From assembly GCF_043195105.1 (NCBI RefSeq), contig NZ_JBAFWO010000016.1: a stretch of DNA of 58,756 nt. One strand, given 5' to 3'. The notes beneath the pieces are model-generated. The model was not told where the DNA came from. It ran no database searches and was given only the letters and a program-made list of their open reading frames with translations. Position numbers and translations under genes: made by a program. This DNA comes from NCEH01 sp002257205 (lineage in GTDB: Bacteria; Pseudomonadota; Alphaproteobacteria; Rhizobiales; Xanthobacteraceae). Below are positions 8,683 through 16,998 of this stretch, one piece after another. Position 1 is the stretch's first letter; every line of letters begins with the position of its first letter.

Positions 8683-8709
8683 GCAGCACAGCCATATGTA
8701 TATTATAAT
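8681..8709 (+). promoter_or_regulatory. Promoter of the parA gene
   Basis: TTGCAG at 8681-8686 and a perfect TATAAT at 8704-8709 are separated by 17 bases, a strong housekeeping-type promoter. Transcription would begin near 8716, about 36 bases before the GTG start. The -35 box overlaps the right copy of the AATGACGAATT repeat, so the partner protein could repress by covering it. Confidence 0.65.
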
Positions 8710-8751
8710 GTATGTTGATTGCTGTTAGAGCGAGCGACGGAGGGCTTGACG

Positions 8752-9452
8752 GTGCCGAGTATATTCGCAGTGGCGAACCCAAAAGGCGGGAGCGGCAAGA
8801 CCACGGTTGCGATCATTCTCGCTGGTGAGTTCGCGAAGCATGGCTACTCCGCCGCGATCGTCGACGCCGATCCGCAGGGCTCTTCATACCAGTGGCATGC
8901 TTCCTCCGTCGCGCGGGGGTTGAGCCCGCAGGGCGTCGATCTGGTCCGCGCCCCCGACGAATCCGCATTGGTTCAAGCCGTCGAACGCCTGGCCGGTTAC
9001 GACGTTGTGGTGATCGACACGCCCGGCTATTACGGCGAGGTACTGATCCAGTCGGCGCTCCGGGCCGACCTCGTCGTGTTGCCGTGCAAGGTACATACGT
9101 TCGATGCGTCGCAGGTCGTGCGGACCCTTCGCAATCTCGAGCAGCACGCCGCCGCGGCACAGCTGCCGAGAGCCAGCATCGGGTTCTATTCAATGAATAC
9201 GACAGCCTCGACCGCAACACGCGACCCCTCCGCGAGGTCGTGGCCTACCTCGACTCCGAGCACGTGCCGGTCTGCTCGACGGCGCTCTACCGGCGTGTGA
9301 CCTACCGCACGATGACAAGCGGCTTCGGAACACTTTACCAGATGAGCGACAGGGACGAGTCGGTGCGCAAGGCCCGCTACAATGCCGATCAGGTCGTCCG
9401 CGAGTTGCTCGCAGCGAGCCAGGGCGCGGCGACCGGCGAGCCGGTCGCATGA
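8752..9452 (+). pseudogene. parA: ParA-family partition ATPase, single frameshift
   Basis: The N-terminal half (GTG at 8752, preceded by GGAGGG) is a ParA/MinD-type ATPase: deviant Walker A NPKGGSGKTT, Walker A' VDADPQGSS, Walker B VVVIDTPG. Near 9180 the frame changes by minus one. The upstream frame then runs into non-protein-like sequence and stops at 9300, while the other frame continues as LFNEYDSLDRNTRPLREVVAYLDSEHVPV through to 9452. One extra G in the GGG run at about 9179-9183 would restore a single protein of about 233 residues. ParA would segregate the plasmid with the partner gene that overlaps its 3' end. It may be an inactivated copy or a sequencing error. The repABC system nearby could cover partitioning. 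Confidence 0.8.
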
Positions 9453-9874
9453 GCGACGGAGCTCCCAGCGAGAAGTCTGACCGGCCTCCCCTTCCCCGCG
9501 ATGCGTTCCGCGCCCAGCGCGCAGTCGCGCCGGCCTCTCAAAAACCTGTCCTTCAGCCCGTGGTCGTCACTCCTGCCTACGACGATCCCGTTACGCCGGC
9601 GCCGGCGCCAGGCAGATCGCCATCGCAAGCCGCCAATTCTATCTCATCCAAGCGAGGGGAGCGGCCACCACGAAATCGCGAGCGCAATCCGTTCGAGGCT
9701 TATGGCGAACGCGCCTCGTCGCGGCCCTACGCGCTTCGCCTTCCCGATCCAATCGACCTGGTGCTCCGCCAGCTTGCCGCCGAGCAACGCACGCAGCCGC
9801 TGCGCATTGTCGACCGCGCCCTCTATGATCTTTTCAAGCGGCTCGGTCGATTGCCGCCCGCCGACGACTCGTAG
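9449..9874 (+). CDS. Small ParA-partner protein (putative centromere-binding)
   Basis: The 141-residue product starts inside the parA stop (ATGA), so it is coupled to parA. The first 90 residues are Pro/Ala-rich and probably disordered. The last 45 (RPYALRLPDPIDLVLRQLAAEQRTQPLRIVDRALYDLF) look like a ribbon-helix-helix DNA-binding fold. Size, order and fold match the small partners of type Ib ParA proteins, which bind repeats upstream of parA, repress the operon and stimulate the ATPase through a flexible N-terminus. There is no sequence evidence for a ParB-type (KorB/HTH) domain. The role is inferred mainly from position. Confidence 0.62.
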   Translation: MSDGAPSEKSDRPPLPRDAFRAQRAVAPASQKPVLQPVVVTPAYDDPVTPAPAPGRSPSQAANSISSKRGERPPRNRERNPFEAYGERASSRPYALRLPDPIDLVLRQLAAEQRTQPLRIVDRALYDLFKRLGRLPPADDS

Positions 9875-9914
9875 TCGCCATTGTGAAAGAGGCGTCACGA
9901 AGCACGAATCGCTG

Positions 9915-11147
9915 CTACGCGCTGTCGTCCGGGAAGGAAGGTCCTGCAGGTGTCTTCATCTCTGCTGGATCCTTTCCACGTTGCGCGCCGCGGAGAGCCA
10001 TCAGCATAGGCCAGATAGAGAATTGGCCGGCTGCCGCACGTCGGGCGAGCGTCCTGAGGTAGCCGCCGGGATTTTTGATGCCGTTGCCGCGCTGGAGGAT
10101 CAGCGCCAAGGTGACGCTCGCCGGCCCCTGCCCCATTGCAGCACAGGCCTCTTCCCACGCGCTTGGGCTGACGCCGAGAAGCGGGCGCACGATGACGGCG
10201 GCGTCCACCACGTCCCGTATCGTTCGTAGCCCGTGGCGGGCGTAGTCCACAAAATCAGGACACGTCTCGGCGACGAGCCGGACAGGGACTGCTGATGCGA
10301 CATCGCGCTCGATGTCGGGCTGGAATGCATTGCCGGCGCTTTCGGCGCCGGCTTTCGGCGTCGGGTTCGTTGCTATGGACGCATTTGCGGACGGTTCGCG
10401 TATTGGCCTTGTGGGTTCGATATGACTCTCAAGAATTTCGAGGATCCGCCCCGACAGCTCGACCAGCGCCGCGGCGAGCGGCTCGAGGGCAGCGCGGCAC
10501 GGCGTGCGTGGTCGGCCGTCGATCAGCCCCAGGAATTCGTGGTGCAGTGCTGGCCAGTCGGCATCGACGCCCCGTTCGACACCCAGCGCGAGCATCTTTG
10601 CGATGTCGCGGCGCGCGAGCGTGACCTGCTCGCGCAGCGCATCGAGAACATGTCGCTCCTCGACAGCGCGAGCGGCGAGTTCCGCAAGGTCGTCGACAGC
10701 CGCCACGAGCGGGCTGAGATCGAACCCGAATGCCAGCTCGATGTCGCCGCCTGCTGCGCGCCGAGCGTAGCGTTTGCCATTTGGGCTATCCCGACGCTGG
10801 ATAAGACCCGATTTCACAAGAGCGGCAATATGCCTACGTAAGGTCGACGCAGGGATGCCGTGGGCGCGTAGCGAGAGCTCGCGATTTGATGGAAACACGA
10901 CGAGATCAGTGGACCCGAGCGTGAGCACCGTGTCCGGGTGGAAGCTCAGCAGCGCATTCAGGACGGTCAGCGCGCGGTCGGAAAGGGCAAGGGCGGCCTT
11001 CGCTTCGCATGCGTGGCGAAACGTCTTCCATTTGTGGCAGGCCTTGCCGGGTTGGCACTGCCGAACGTCGCGTTGAATCCGAAGCGCGGCCGGGGACAGC
11101 GCGCCGCATCCAAAAGGGGCGATAGGATTGAAGCCAAGCATCTGCAT
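9915..11147 (-). CDS. repC: RepC-type replication initiator (orphan copy)
   Basis: A 410-residue RepC with the family hallmarks: HKWKTFRHACEAKAAL, SDRALTVLNALLSFHP, VVFPSNRELSLRAHGIPASTLRRHIAALVKSGLIQRRDSPNGKRYARR (winged-helix DNA-binding) and a C-terminal LLGVSPSAWEEACAAMGQGPASVTLALILQRG. RepC binds an origin inside its own gene and starts replication. The ATG at 11147 follows AGAGGACGCGA, and the protein then has exactly the length of the second RepC in this window. The frame stays open upstream, but that part overlaps the ctRNA region. No repA or repB precedes it, so it is a solo repC replicon, as known from some rhizobial plasmids. Confidence 0.93.
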   Translation of the reverse strand: MQMLGFNPIAPFGCGALSPAALRIQRDVRQCQPGKACHKWKTFRHACEAKAALALSDRALTVLNALLSFHPDTVLTLGSTDLVVFPSNRELSLRAHGIPASTLRRHIAALVKSGLIQRRDSPNGKRYARRAAGGDIELAFGFDLSPLVAAVDDLAELAARAVEERHVLDALREQVTLARRDIAKMLALGVERGVDADWPALHHEFLGLIDGRPRTPCRAALEPLAAALVELSGRILEILESHIEPTRPIREPSANASIATNPTPKAGAESAGNAFQPDIERDVASAVPVRLVAETCPDFVDYARHGLRTIRDVVDAAVIVRPLLGVSPSAWEEACAAMGQGPASVTLALILQRGNGIKNPGGYLRTLARRAAAGQFSIWPMLMALRGAQRGKDPAEMKTPAGPSFPDDSA

Positions 11148-11246
11148 TCGCGTCCTCTCGTTGCGAGAGCGCGTGGCAAACAAAGACCGTGGCGTGAAAA
11201 CGCTGAGTCTCTTGAACTGTCGGATCGCGCGAGCTAAGATGCCTTT

Positions 11247-11324
11247 GCGTTTGGAGGCCTCGCTGGCGATTGCCGTCGCCAGCCCGCTGACCCTCTTGAG
11301 AGACCCGGCTCTGCCGGGTTTTTC
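11247..11324 (+). ncRNA. Counter-transcript RNA antisense to the orphan repC leader
   Basis: On the strand opposite repC there is a promoter TTGAAC (11212-11217), 17 bases, TAAGAT (11235-11240). About 60 bases on comes an intrinsic terminator with stem ACCCGGC/GCCGGGT (11303-11319) and TTTTTCTTT. This gives an RNA of roughly 78 nt complementary to the repC leader. Such ctRNAs in repABC and repC plasmids pair with the leader, stop repC expression and set copy number and incompatibility. The 5' end is estimated from the promoter. Confidence 0.78.
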
Positions 11325-11371
11325 TTTGTCTGAACGCACTTCTCCTGGTTGAATCAGATCAGTACATTATA

Positions 11372-11401
11372 TTGAATGTTAGTCGGCCGTCCAATATGTA
11401 G
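11372..11401 (+). promoter_or_regulatory. Promoter with GTCCAATAT motif, upstream of small HTH gene
   Basis: TTGAAT (11372-11377), 17 bases, TATGTA (11395-11400) form a promoter for the HTH gene at 11451. The sequence GTCCAATATGTAG (11389-11401) covers the -10. A close copy lies in front of the next, related regulator at 11791. Confidence 0.5.
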
Positions 11402-11450
11402 GCTGCGGCCGCATGGGTATCGTTCGGATCATGGTTCGGAGGGAAGGCTC

Positions 11451-11780
11451 ATGGCTGAGAAGTCATGCCGACGCAAAGCAGATCACGCAGCGAAGGGATG
11501 TTTGCTCATAGGAGCGTTTCAGTCGGGGCTCGAAGCACTGCGTCTCGAAGCACAGCTAACCCGTGGAGAGTTCGCGAAAAGCCTAGGGATCCCGAGATCA
11601 AGCTACTTCCACCTGATGACGACAGCAGCGAATCCAAGCCTTAGTTACATTGAACTCATCGCGGAACGAGCGGGCGTCGACCCTCTGACCTTGTTGCGGA
11701 AGCGGACCTCGGACCGTCGGCACGAGGGCGACTCAATCGGCTCGATGAAGGGAAGCGCATATTCAAAGAATTTACGGTAG
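11451..11780 (+). CDS. Small XRE-like helix-turn-helix protein
   Basis: 109 residues with a central helix-turn-helix: ALRLEAQLTRGEFAKSLGIPRSSYFHLMTTAANPSLSYIELIAERAGVDPLTLL (about residues 22-80). The start ATG at 11451 has a GGAGGGAAGG ribosome binding site; the frame is open upstream without support. It lies between the orphan repC control region and a second regulator of similar design (11864). Both have a GTCCAATAT motif about 60-70 bases before the start. They may regulate each other or plasmid replication, but the target is unknown. Confidence 0.75.
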   Translation: MAEKSCRRKADHAAKGCLLIGAFQSGLEALRLEAQLTRGEFAKSLGIPRSSYFHLMTTAANPSLSYIELIAERAGVDPLTLLRKRTSDRRHEGDSIGSMKGSAYSKNLR

Positions 11781-11790
11781 GATTGACAAC

Positions 11791-11803
11791 GTCCAATATA
11801 CTA
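11791..11803 (+). promoter_or_regulatory. Second copy of GTCCAATAT motif
   Basis: GTCCAATATACTAG repeats the motif seen at 11389 (GTCCAATATGTAG) and contains a TATACT that can act as -10. No good -35 lies at the right distance, so this promoter may need help or be repressed. It precedes the second HTH gene. Confidence 0.4.
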
Positions 11804-11863
11804 GACTTCAGACGTAATGTATGGTGAATCGGATGCGGAGTTTTGTCCGAAAGCCCTTTCGCC

Positions 11864-12235
11864 ATGTCGCCTGTTCGCAAGCCTCAGCCAGTCGATCATT
11901 CGGTGCTGAATGAGATGCTGGCCATCCGTCTGCAGCAGCTCGAGATCGAAAATGGCGGCATGGAAGCATTCCTGCCGAAGACCGGACTGGCACGCGGGAC
12001 CTACTATACGATCGTCCGCGGCATCGGGAATCCAACTTTGCGTACGATCGAAAGGTTCGCTTCGAGCCTCAACATGAGCGTGTTTGAGTTGCTCGGCTTC
12101 GATGTGTCGGACGCACGGCGCGCGCTCAAGAAGAGCGGTGTCGATTACGACGAGTTGACGTCGGCGATCAGCAAGAAAAATCGCGCCGATCGCGCCTTGG
12201 CGCGTCAGACGCGATCGCGAAAGCTTCCTTCCTGA
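11864..12235 (+). CDS. XRE-family helix-turn-helix regulator
   Basis: About 123 residues. The HTH core is MLAIRLQQLEIENGGMEAFLPKTGLARGTYYTIVRGIGNPTLRTIERFASSLNMSVFELLGF, similar in layout to the neighbour at 11451 (both end in a segment of the type NPxLxxIExxA followed by a helix). The C-terminus is basic (KKNRADRALARQTRSRKLPS). Neither candidate start (ATG 11864, TTG 11843) has a good ribosome binding site; I took the ATG because the extra residues do not look conserved. The role is probably plasmid gene control, and the target is unknown. Confidence 0.72.
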   Translation: MSPVRKPQPVDHSVLNEMLAIRLQQLEIENGGMEAFLPKTGLARGTYYTIVRGIGNPTLRTIERFASSLNMSVFELLGFDVSDARRALKKSGVDYDELTSAISKKNRADRALARQTRSRKLPS

Positions 12236-12317
12236 CGGCGCCGGCGATCGATGCGGCGACCAACTGCTCAAGATCGATGGAAGAGGTGGGGAGGCTTTCG
12301 CCTCCCCACTGGATCGG

Positions 12318-12650
12318 TCATGCGGCTGAGCGCTCAACGGCCTGGGCGAGGCGGCCAAATTCCAGGGCGATCAGGTCGACGGTGTAGGTCCGCTTGCCGT
12401 CGCGCTCGTAGCTGTTCTGCCGCAGGCGGCCCCGCGCGTGGACGAGGTCGCCCTTGCTGACGTGCTCGTTCACGTAGCCCTGGATCGACTTGGTGAAGAT
12501 CGTGACCTCGTTCCAGTGCTGGTCGTCGTTCCACTCGCCGCCCTTATCCTTGAAGGGATAGTTGGCGCAGACGGTGACACGGACTGTCTTGCCGACCTGC
12601 TTGATGGTCCCGACGTGGCCGATGAGGGTGAATTCGGCGATGTTGCGCAT
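12318..12650 (-). CDS. ssb: Single-stranded DNA-binding protein (short plasmid type)
   Basis: 110 residues with the OB-fold pattern of SSB: FTLIGHVGTIKQVGKTVRVTVCANY, HWNEVTIFTKSIQGYVNEHVSKGDLVHARGRLRQNSY, KRTYTVDLIALEFGRL. It lacks the long acidic C-terminal tail (DDxIPF) that recruits partners in chromosomal SSB, so it is a minimal plasmid form. It would coat single strands during plasmid replication or transfer. It lies between the two repC genes and stands alone on its strand. Confidence 0.9.
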   Translation of the reverse strand: MRNIAEFTLIGHVGTIKQVGKTVRVTVCANYPFKDKGGEWNDDQHWNEVTIFTKSIQGYVNEHVSKGDLVHARGRLRQNSYERDGKRTYTVDLIALEFGRLAQAVERSAA

Positions 12651-13276
12651 AGTCTCTCTCCATCTTGTGGGGCGGCGCCCCGTTGCGATGGCGATCCGTC
12701 ATGGCCGGGAAGACGGCACAGAGCCGAAGCCCGCGAGACGCGGGCGAAGGGCGAGCGCAGCGCTGCGTCCCGTCAGGCCGTGAATTTTGGCGCCGCAGGC
12801 GCGTGCGCGAGGAATGCCGGTTGGGGGCCCCGCTCGCGGGGTGATCCGGCAGGGGAAAATTCTCGGGCGTAGGGCCCGCCGTGCCGGCGACGGCCATAGG
12901 AATCCAGCCATGCAACCGGGAGCGCCGCCCGACCTGTAGAGAGGAGCAATCGTCGTCGTGCTACCTGGACCACGCGCCGGCCCCATTTCGAGTTATGGAA
13001 AACCGCGAGTCGATGCCTGCCCATCCAGGATCGTGGGTCAGCGAGGAAGCGCCGCACGGATCGGGGTCGACCATGGAAATCAGCCATGGCCGGATCGAGC
13101 GGCAGCGGCGAACCGCCCTGCGACGGCTTCGACGGCAGGACCGTCGCACCAACGCCGGGTGCGCGAAACCCGAGCTCCGCCCCGCGGCTGCGACCTCACC
13201 GGCGCGGGACGCCCACGTCCCATCGAACCATCGAACCATCGGAGATGGCATGCCTTTTCGGACATCGCCCGCGCCA
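12651..13276. other. 626-base stretch upstream of ssb without a convincing gene
   Basis: Several long frames are open because of the high GC content, but none reads as a known or domain-like protein on either strand. The part next to ssb must contain its promoter. The part near 13200 has a tandem TCGAACCA. The stretch is downstream of repC, so it could also hold a terminator or origin-linked sites, but I see no clear one. Confidence 0.4.
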
Positions 13277-14509
13277 TCATGCGGTTCGCTTCGTGCGCAG
13301 TTGTGCGTTGATTTGCGACATCAGGATCGGGCCGAGCGAGAATTCACCGACCTTGGCCCGTTCAGTCAGACCGCGCAGATAGCCGCCGGCGGAGCGGATT
13401 GCCGCGCCGCGCTGCAGGATGCACGCGACAACCACCGCGGCCTGCATTTCGCCCATGACGGCTTGCGCCTCCTCCCAGGCGCTGGGACTGATCCCAAGCA
13501 TCGAGCGCACAACGGCCGTGGTCGCCAGCAGGTCGCGCCAGTTCGAAATTCCGCCTTTGGCGTAGTCGGAGATGTCCGGGCAAGCGTTTAATACCATTCC
13601 AAGCGGATAGGCCGTTTCCGCAATCCTCGGCGTTTGGGGTTCTGGCACCGCCCTCGCCGCCCGGCTTCCTCGAAAGCCAGGTTCAAGATCAATTAAGGGG
13701 TCTGGATTTGAATTCTGTATATGGCGCTCATTTCGGGACTCATTGGCGCTCATATCGTGTGTTTTGATGTGGCTTTCCAGGAGGTTGAGGACGTCGTCGG
13801 CCAGTTGTGATAGCTCCTCGGCCGCCGCTTCCAGCTGCGCGCGCGTCGCGGTGCGCGGAATCCCCTCGACGATCGAGCGGAAGCCGGCGTGGATCTGCGC
13901 CCAGTCCGCGGGTCCCTGCCCTCCCCTGCGTGTCGGCACGCCCTCCTCGATGCCGGTCGCGATCATCTTGGCGATATCGCGCCGGCACAGCGTGATGCGT
14001 TCCCGCGCGAGCTTAACGGCGCGCGCTTCGGCCTCCACGGCGGCTGCCAGGCTTTCGAATTCCTCCGAGCGGACAACAAGCGGCGAGAGGTCGAATCCGA
14101 ACGCCAGCTCGATCTCGCCGGACGCACCTTTGCGCGCGTAGCGCTTGCCGTTGGGACTGTCGCGGCGGATGACGAGGCCCGCGTCGACCAGGACCGCGAG
14201 ATGGCGTCGCAACGTTGACGCCGGCATGCCGTGCGCGCGCAGTGACAGGAGCTGGTTCGAGGGGAAAACGACAAGGTCGTCCTCGCCCGTCAGCGCCGTC
14301 TCGGGATGGAAGGTGAGGAGCGCGTTCAAGACCGACAGCGCTCGCTCTGTCACGCCGAGGCTCGGCCGTGCCCTGCAGATGGCGTGGAAAATCTTCCACT
14401 TGTGCACGACCTTCTCAGGCGGCCGGGATGACGCGACGATCTGTGTTGCCACATGGGCGAGCGTCAGCGATCGCCGCCCGAAGGGCGTCGTTGATTGATA
14501 AGGTTCCAT
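13277..14509 (-). CDS. repC: RepC replication initiator of the repABC cassette
   Basis: 410 residues: VVHKWKIFHAICRARPSLGVTERALSVLNALLTFHP, then VVFPSNQLLSLRAHGMPASTLRRHLAVLVDAGLVIRRDSPNGKRYARKG (winged helix), and LGISPSAWEEAQAVMGEMQAAVVVACILQRGAAIRSAGGYLRGL near the C-terminus. The ATG at 14509, after GAGGCAAAG, gives a product the same length as the orphan RepC. It follows repB on the same strand after a 219-bp gap that contains the ctRNA, the standard repABC layout. It is clearly similar to the orphan RepC but divergent over the middle third (about residues 190-330), which may let the two replicons coexist. Confidence 0.95.
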   Translation of the reverse strand: MEPYQSTTPFGRRSLTLAHVATQIVASSRPPEKVVHKWKIFHAICRARPSLGVTERALSVLNALLTFHPETALTGEDDLVVFPSNQLLSLRAHGMPASTLRRHLAVLVDAGLVIRRDSPNGKRYARKGASGEIELAFGFDLSPLVVRSEEFESLAAAVEAEARAVKLARERITLCRRDIAKMIATGIEEGVPTRRGGQGPADWAQIHAGFRSIVEGIPRTATRAQLEAAAEELSQLADDVLNLLESHIKTHDMSANESRNERHIQNSNPDPLIDLEPGFRGSRAARAVPEPQTPRIAETAYPLGMVLNACPDISDYAKGGISNWRDLLATTAVVRSMLGISPSAWEEAQAVMGEMQAAVVVACILQRGAAIRSAGGYLRGLTERAKVGEFSLGPILMSQINAQLRTKRTA

Positions 14510-14605
14510 GTCTTTGCCTCGTTCGGGCAAAGGAAATCTGCTCGCCAAAACGGCGCCGTCTCGCACGAGACACTTGACTGCGATTCGCGGAAGTGATTCT
14601 CTATC

Positions 14606-14662
14606 AGTCGCCAAACTAAGACAGAGGCTTCCGGGACGGTGACGTTTCGGGGGCCTTTTTCT
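14606..14662 (+). ncRNA. Counter-transcript RNA in the repB-repC gap
   Basis: Between repB and repC, on the opposite strand, a 13-bp stem (GGCTTCCGGGACG / CGTTTCGGGGGCC, loop GTGA, 14626-14655) is followed by TTTTTC. This is a strong intrinsic terminator. Upstream a TTGACT at 14574-14579 can serve as -35, with a weak -10 near 14597-14602. The RNA would be about 55 nt, the usual size of repABC ctRNA, which blocks repC expression and sets incompatibility. The 5' end is estimated. Confidence 0.78.
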
Positions 14663-14728
14663 TTTGCCTAGGTTTCTCCTGAGCCAGATTGCACCTGCCC
14701 AGCCGGCTCATTCCGGGTGGGTGTTCCT

Positions 14729-15748
14729 TCAGTCCTCGCCGGACGCGGCGCGGTATTCGTCGTAGAGCCTTTGCAAGTGCTGGCGAACGAATTCGCCAAA
14801 TTGCGGGGCTACGCGGTCGTCGAAAGTCAGACTGAGCTTCTTGCCGGTTCGCATAACCTTCGCTGCGAGCGTGCCGTCGGCCGCCGACCAGCTTTCCGCC
14901 CGCGCCCGCGCCGCCTTGGTGCCCAACGCTGCGACGAGTGCTTCGAACCGCTTGTCGCTGTCTTGGTCAGCGAACCCTTCCTCCTTCACAAGCGCGATGG
15001 CGCGGTGTCGATTGCCGTCGCCATCAAGGAGATCGGTCAACTCCTGCCATCGAACGCGGCCATAGCCAGGCGCGGCGCCGATCGCCTCGACGACCTCGGT
15101 GGGGACGCGGGTCGCAACCGCAATGAGTCGCGATAGCGCAGCCTTGTCGACGTTCAACGCCGCCATGATTGTCTCGCGCGAAAACTTGCGCTCTTCGAGT
15201 CGGGCGGCAAAGCGGGCTCGCTCGATAAAGGTCAGGTCGGTTCGACCACTGTTCTCCTGGCCTTGGGCGACCACCAGCTCTTCGTCGCTCAGAGCGCGGA
15301 CCACCGCCCGCACCTTTCTTCCGAGCGAGCGGGCAGCGCGTAGGCGCCTGTGCCCGAAGGCTACCTGAAAGCGGCTTGAATTCTCCGGGCTCGGGCGAAC
15401 GAGGATCGGCGTGTTTTGACCGTGCTCGCGGATCAACTCTTGGAACGCCGCCTCATCGGCCGCGCTCGCCTCCATGCGGTCCGGTACGAAGGAATCGTCG
15501 ACGAGGGCCGGATCGAGCTCGACGATCGTCTGCCCCTCGAGCAGCTGTCTCTCCAACTCGTCGGCCCGATCCGCTCGCTCCTTGATGCCGCCGAGGTTCT
15601 GCGAGATCGCACCGAGCGCGCCCGGTTGCTTGAGCGGCCGGTCCAGGCCCAGAAGCGGCCGGACCTGGTTGGCCGACAGTCGCGCTGGAGGTTCTTGCGA
15701 CGCTTGTGGCTCGCTGGGCACGTGGTCGAAGCTTATCTTCCGAGCCAT
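14729..15748 (-). CDS. repB: RepB, ParB-family partition protein
   Basis: 339 residues with the ParB/RepB plan: a VELDPALVDDSFVPDRM N-terminal segment, the ParB box ELIREHGQNTPILVRPSPENSSRFQVAFGHRRLRAARSLGRKVRAVV (about residues 100-150), and a helix-turn-helix ALNVDKAALSRLIAVA near residue 200. RepB binds parS and works with RepA to segregate the plasmid. It starts three bases after repA and precedes repC. The matching sites are the two GTTNNNNGCNNNNAAC sequences upstream of repA. Confidence 0.94.
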   Translation of the reverse strand: MARKISFDHVPSEPQASQEPPARLSANQVRPLLGLDRPLKQPGALGAISQNLGGIKERADRADELERQLLEGQTIVELDPALVDDSFVPDRMEASAADEAAFQELIREHGQNTPILVRPSPENSSRFQVAFGHRRLRAARSLGRKVRAVVRALSDEELVVAQGQENSGRTDLTFIERARFAARLEERKFSRETIMAALNVDKAALSRLIAVATRVPTEVVEAIGAAPGYGRVRWQELTDLLDGDGNRHRAIALVKEEGFADQDSDKRFEALVAALGTKAARARAESWSAADGTLAAKVMRTGKKLSLTFDDRVAPQFGEFVRQHLQRLYDEYRAASGED

Positions 15749-15750
15749 GC

Positions 15751-16998
15751 TCAGACCCTCTTCCAGACCTGCCTGATTAAACCCTCGATCTCACCGTTGA
15801 CGAGGTCGAGAGATTCAATCGCACGGTCATAGGTCGGACGGGAGAAGCCCTTCCGATCGACCTCGTAGAGTGTGTTCTTGGTCAATCCGGCATCGGCGAT
15901 GGCCGTGCTCTTGACCATCGGATGGGTCAAAACTCGTTCACCTAAGATCGAGCGCATCCAGCCCACCAATTTGGTCTGGGGCGCGTCGCTCGGTTCGTAT
16001 CGCGTGACGAGATAACGCATCCAGTCGTAGTCAGTCGCCGCGCCTGCATTGGCGACGACGTCGAGCAAGCCAGCTGTCATGTTCAGGAACTGGGACATCG
16101 ACATTACGTCCAGCATCTGAGGATGGACTGTGATGAGTACAGCTGTCGCGGCGCAGAGTGCCGAAAGGGTCAGGAACCCGAGTTGCGGCGGGCAATCGAT
16201 GATGACGATGTCATAGGCATCGCTCACCTGCGCCAGTGCTTCACCGATGCGAGCGAAGAACATCTGGCCGCCGTCCTGCCGCGTCATCAACGCCTTCGGC
16301 GTCTCATGCTCGAACTCCATCAGTTCGAGTTGACCGGGGATCAAATGAAGCGTGGGAATGTATGTGGCCCGCACAATTTCGGCCATCTCGCGGCGATCGC
16401 TGTCGTACCGAATGGCGCCATAGATCGTGTCATTGTCGGCGACGTCGAGTTCGGGCTGCAATCCGAAGAGTGCCGTCAGGCTCGCCTGCGGATCCAGATC
16501 GATAGCCAGCACACGATATCCGCGAAAGGCGAGGTATTCGGCCAGATGCGCCGATGTCGTCGTCTTGCCGCTTCCCCCCTTGAAGTTCATCACCGCGAGG
16601 ACCTGCAACTTCTCATTTTCGCTGCGGCGAGGCGTGTAGCGGCGTCCGCCCTTGCCAGAAGCGTCGAGCGATTGACGTAGCGCCTCGACATCCTCAAGCG
16701 AATACATTCGACGCCCATTGGGAAGGGGATCGGGCCCCTTCCCTTCAGAGGCGAGCTGACGGAGATAGCCGTCGGCTATTCCGATGAAACGCGCCGCCTC
16801 GGATGGAGAGAACGGACGCAACGTCTTTTTCGCCTCGGGGGGAAAGTCCTCAAGCTGCCTCGCGCGAAGCCGCATTGACAGCTCCGCCGCATCAGCGTTG
16901 ATCAACGACCTGAGATCGCGAGGCGCATTGTCTTTCGGCAGAAGCGTAGCGGGCATCGGTTTCTCTGCATCTGCGGTTTTTTGAGCAGGTTGGCCCAA
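15751..16998 (-). CDS. repA: RepA, ParA-family partition ATPase of repABC
   Basis: 415 residues. An N-terminal winged-helix part (FSPSEAARFIGIADGYLRQLASEGKGPDPLPNGRRMYSLEDVEALRQSL) is followed by the deviant Walker motif NFKGGSGKTTTSAHLAEYLAFRGYRVLAIDLDPQAS and by VIIDCPPQLGFLTLSALCAATAVLI. RepA partitions the plasmid with RepB and represses the operon. It is the first gene of repA-repB-repC on the minus strand. The start may instead be the ATG about 16 codons further in (MPATLLPKD). Two parS sites lie 163 and 321 bases upstream. Confidence 0.95.
   Translation of the reverse strand: MGQPAQKTADAEKPMPATLLPKDNAPRDLRSLINADAAELSMRLRARQLEDFPPEAKKTLRPFSPSEAARFIGIADGYLRQLASEGKGPDPLPNGRRMYSLEDVEALRQSLDASGKGGRRYTPRRSENEKLQVLAVMNFKGGSGKTTTSAHLAEYLAFRGYRVLAIDLDPQASLTALFGLQPELDVADNDTIYGAIRYDSDRREMAEIVRATYIPTLHLIPGQLELMEFEHETPKALMTRQDGGQMFFARIGEALAQVSDAYDIVIIDCPPQLGFLTLSALCAATAVLITVHPQMLDVMSMSQFLNMTAGLLDVVANAGAATDYDWMRYLVTRYEPSDAPQTKLVGWMRSILGERVLTHPMVKSTAIADAGLTKNTLYEVDRKGFSRPTYDRAIESLDLVNGEIEGLIRQVWKRV

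Noticed and set aside
12773..13087. Long open frames in the gap between ssb and repC
   Set aside because: Composition is Arg/Pro/Gly-rich as in high-GC shadow frames, with no domain pattern and no ribosome binding site.
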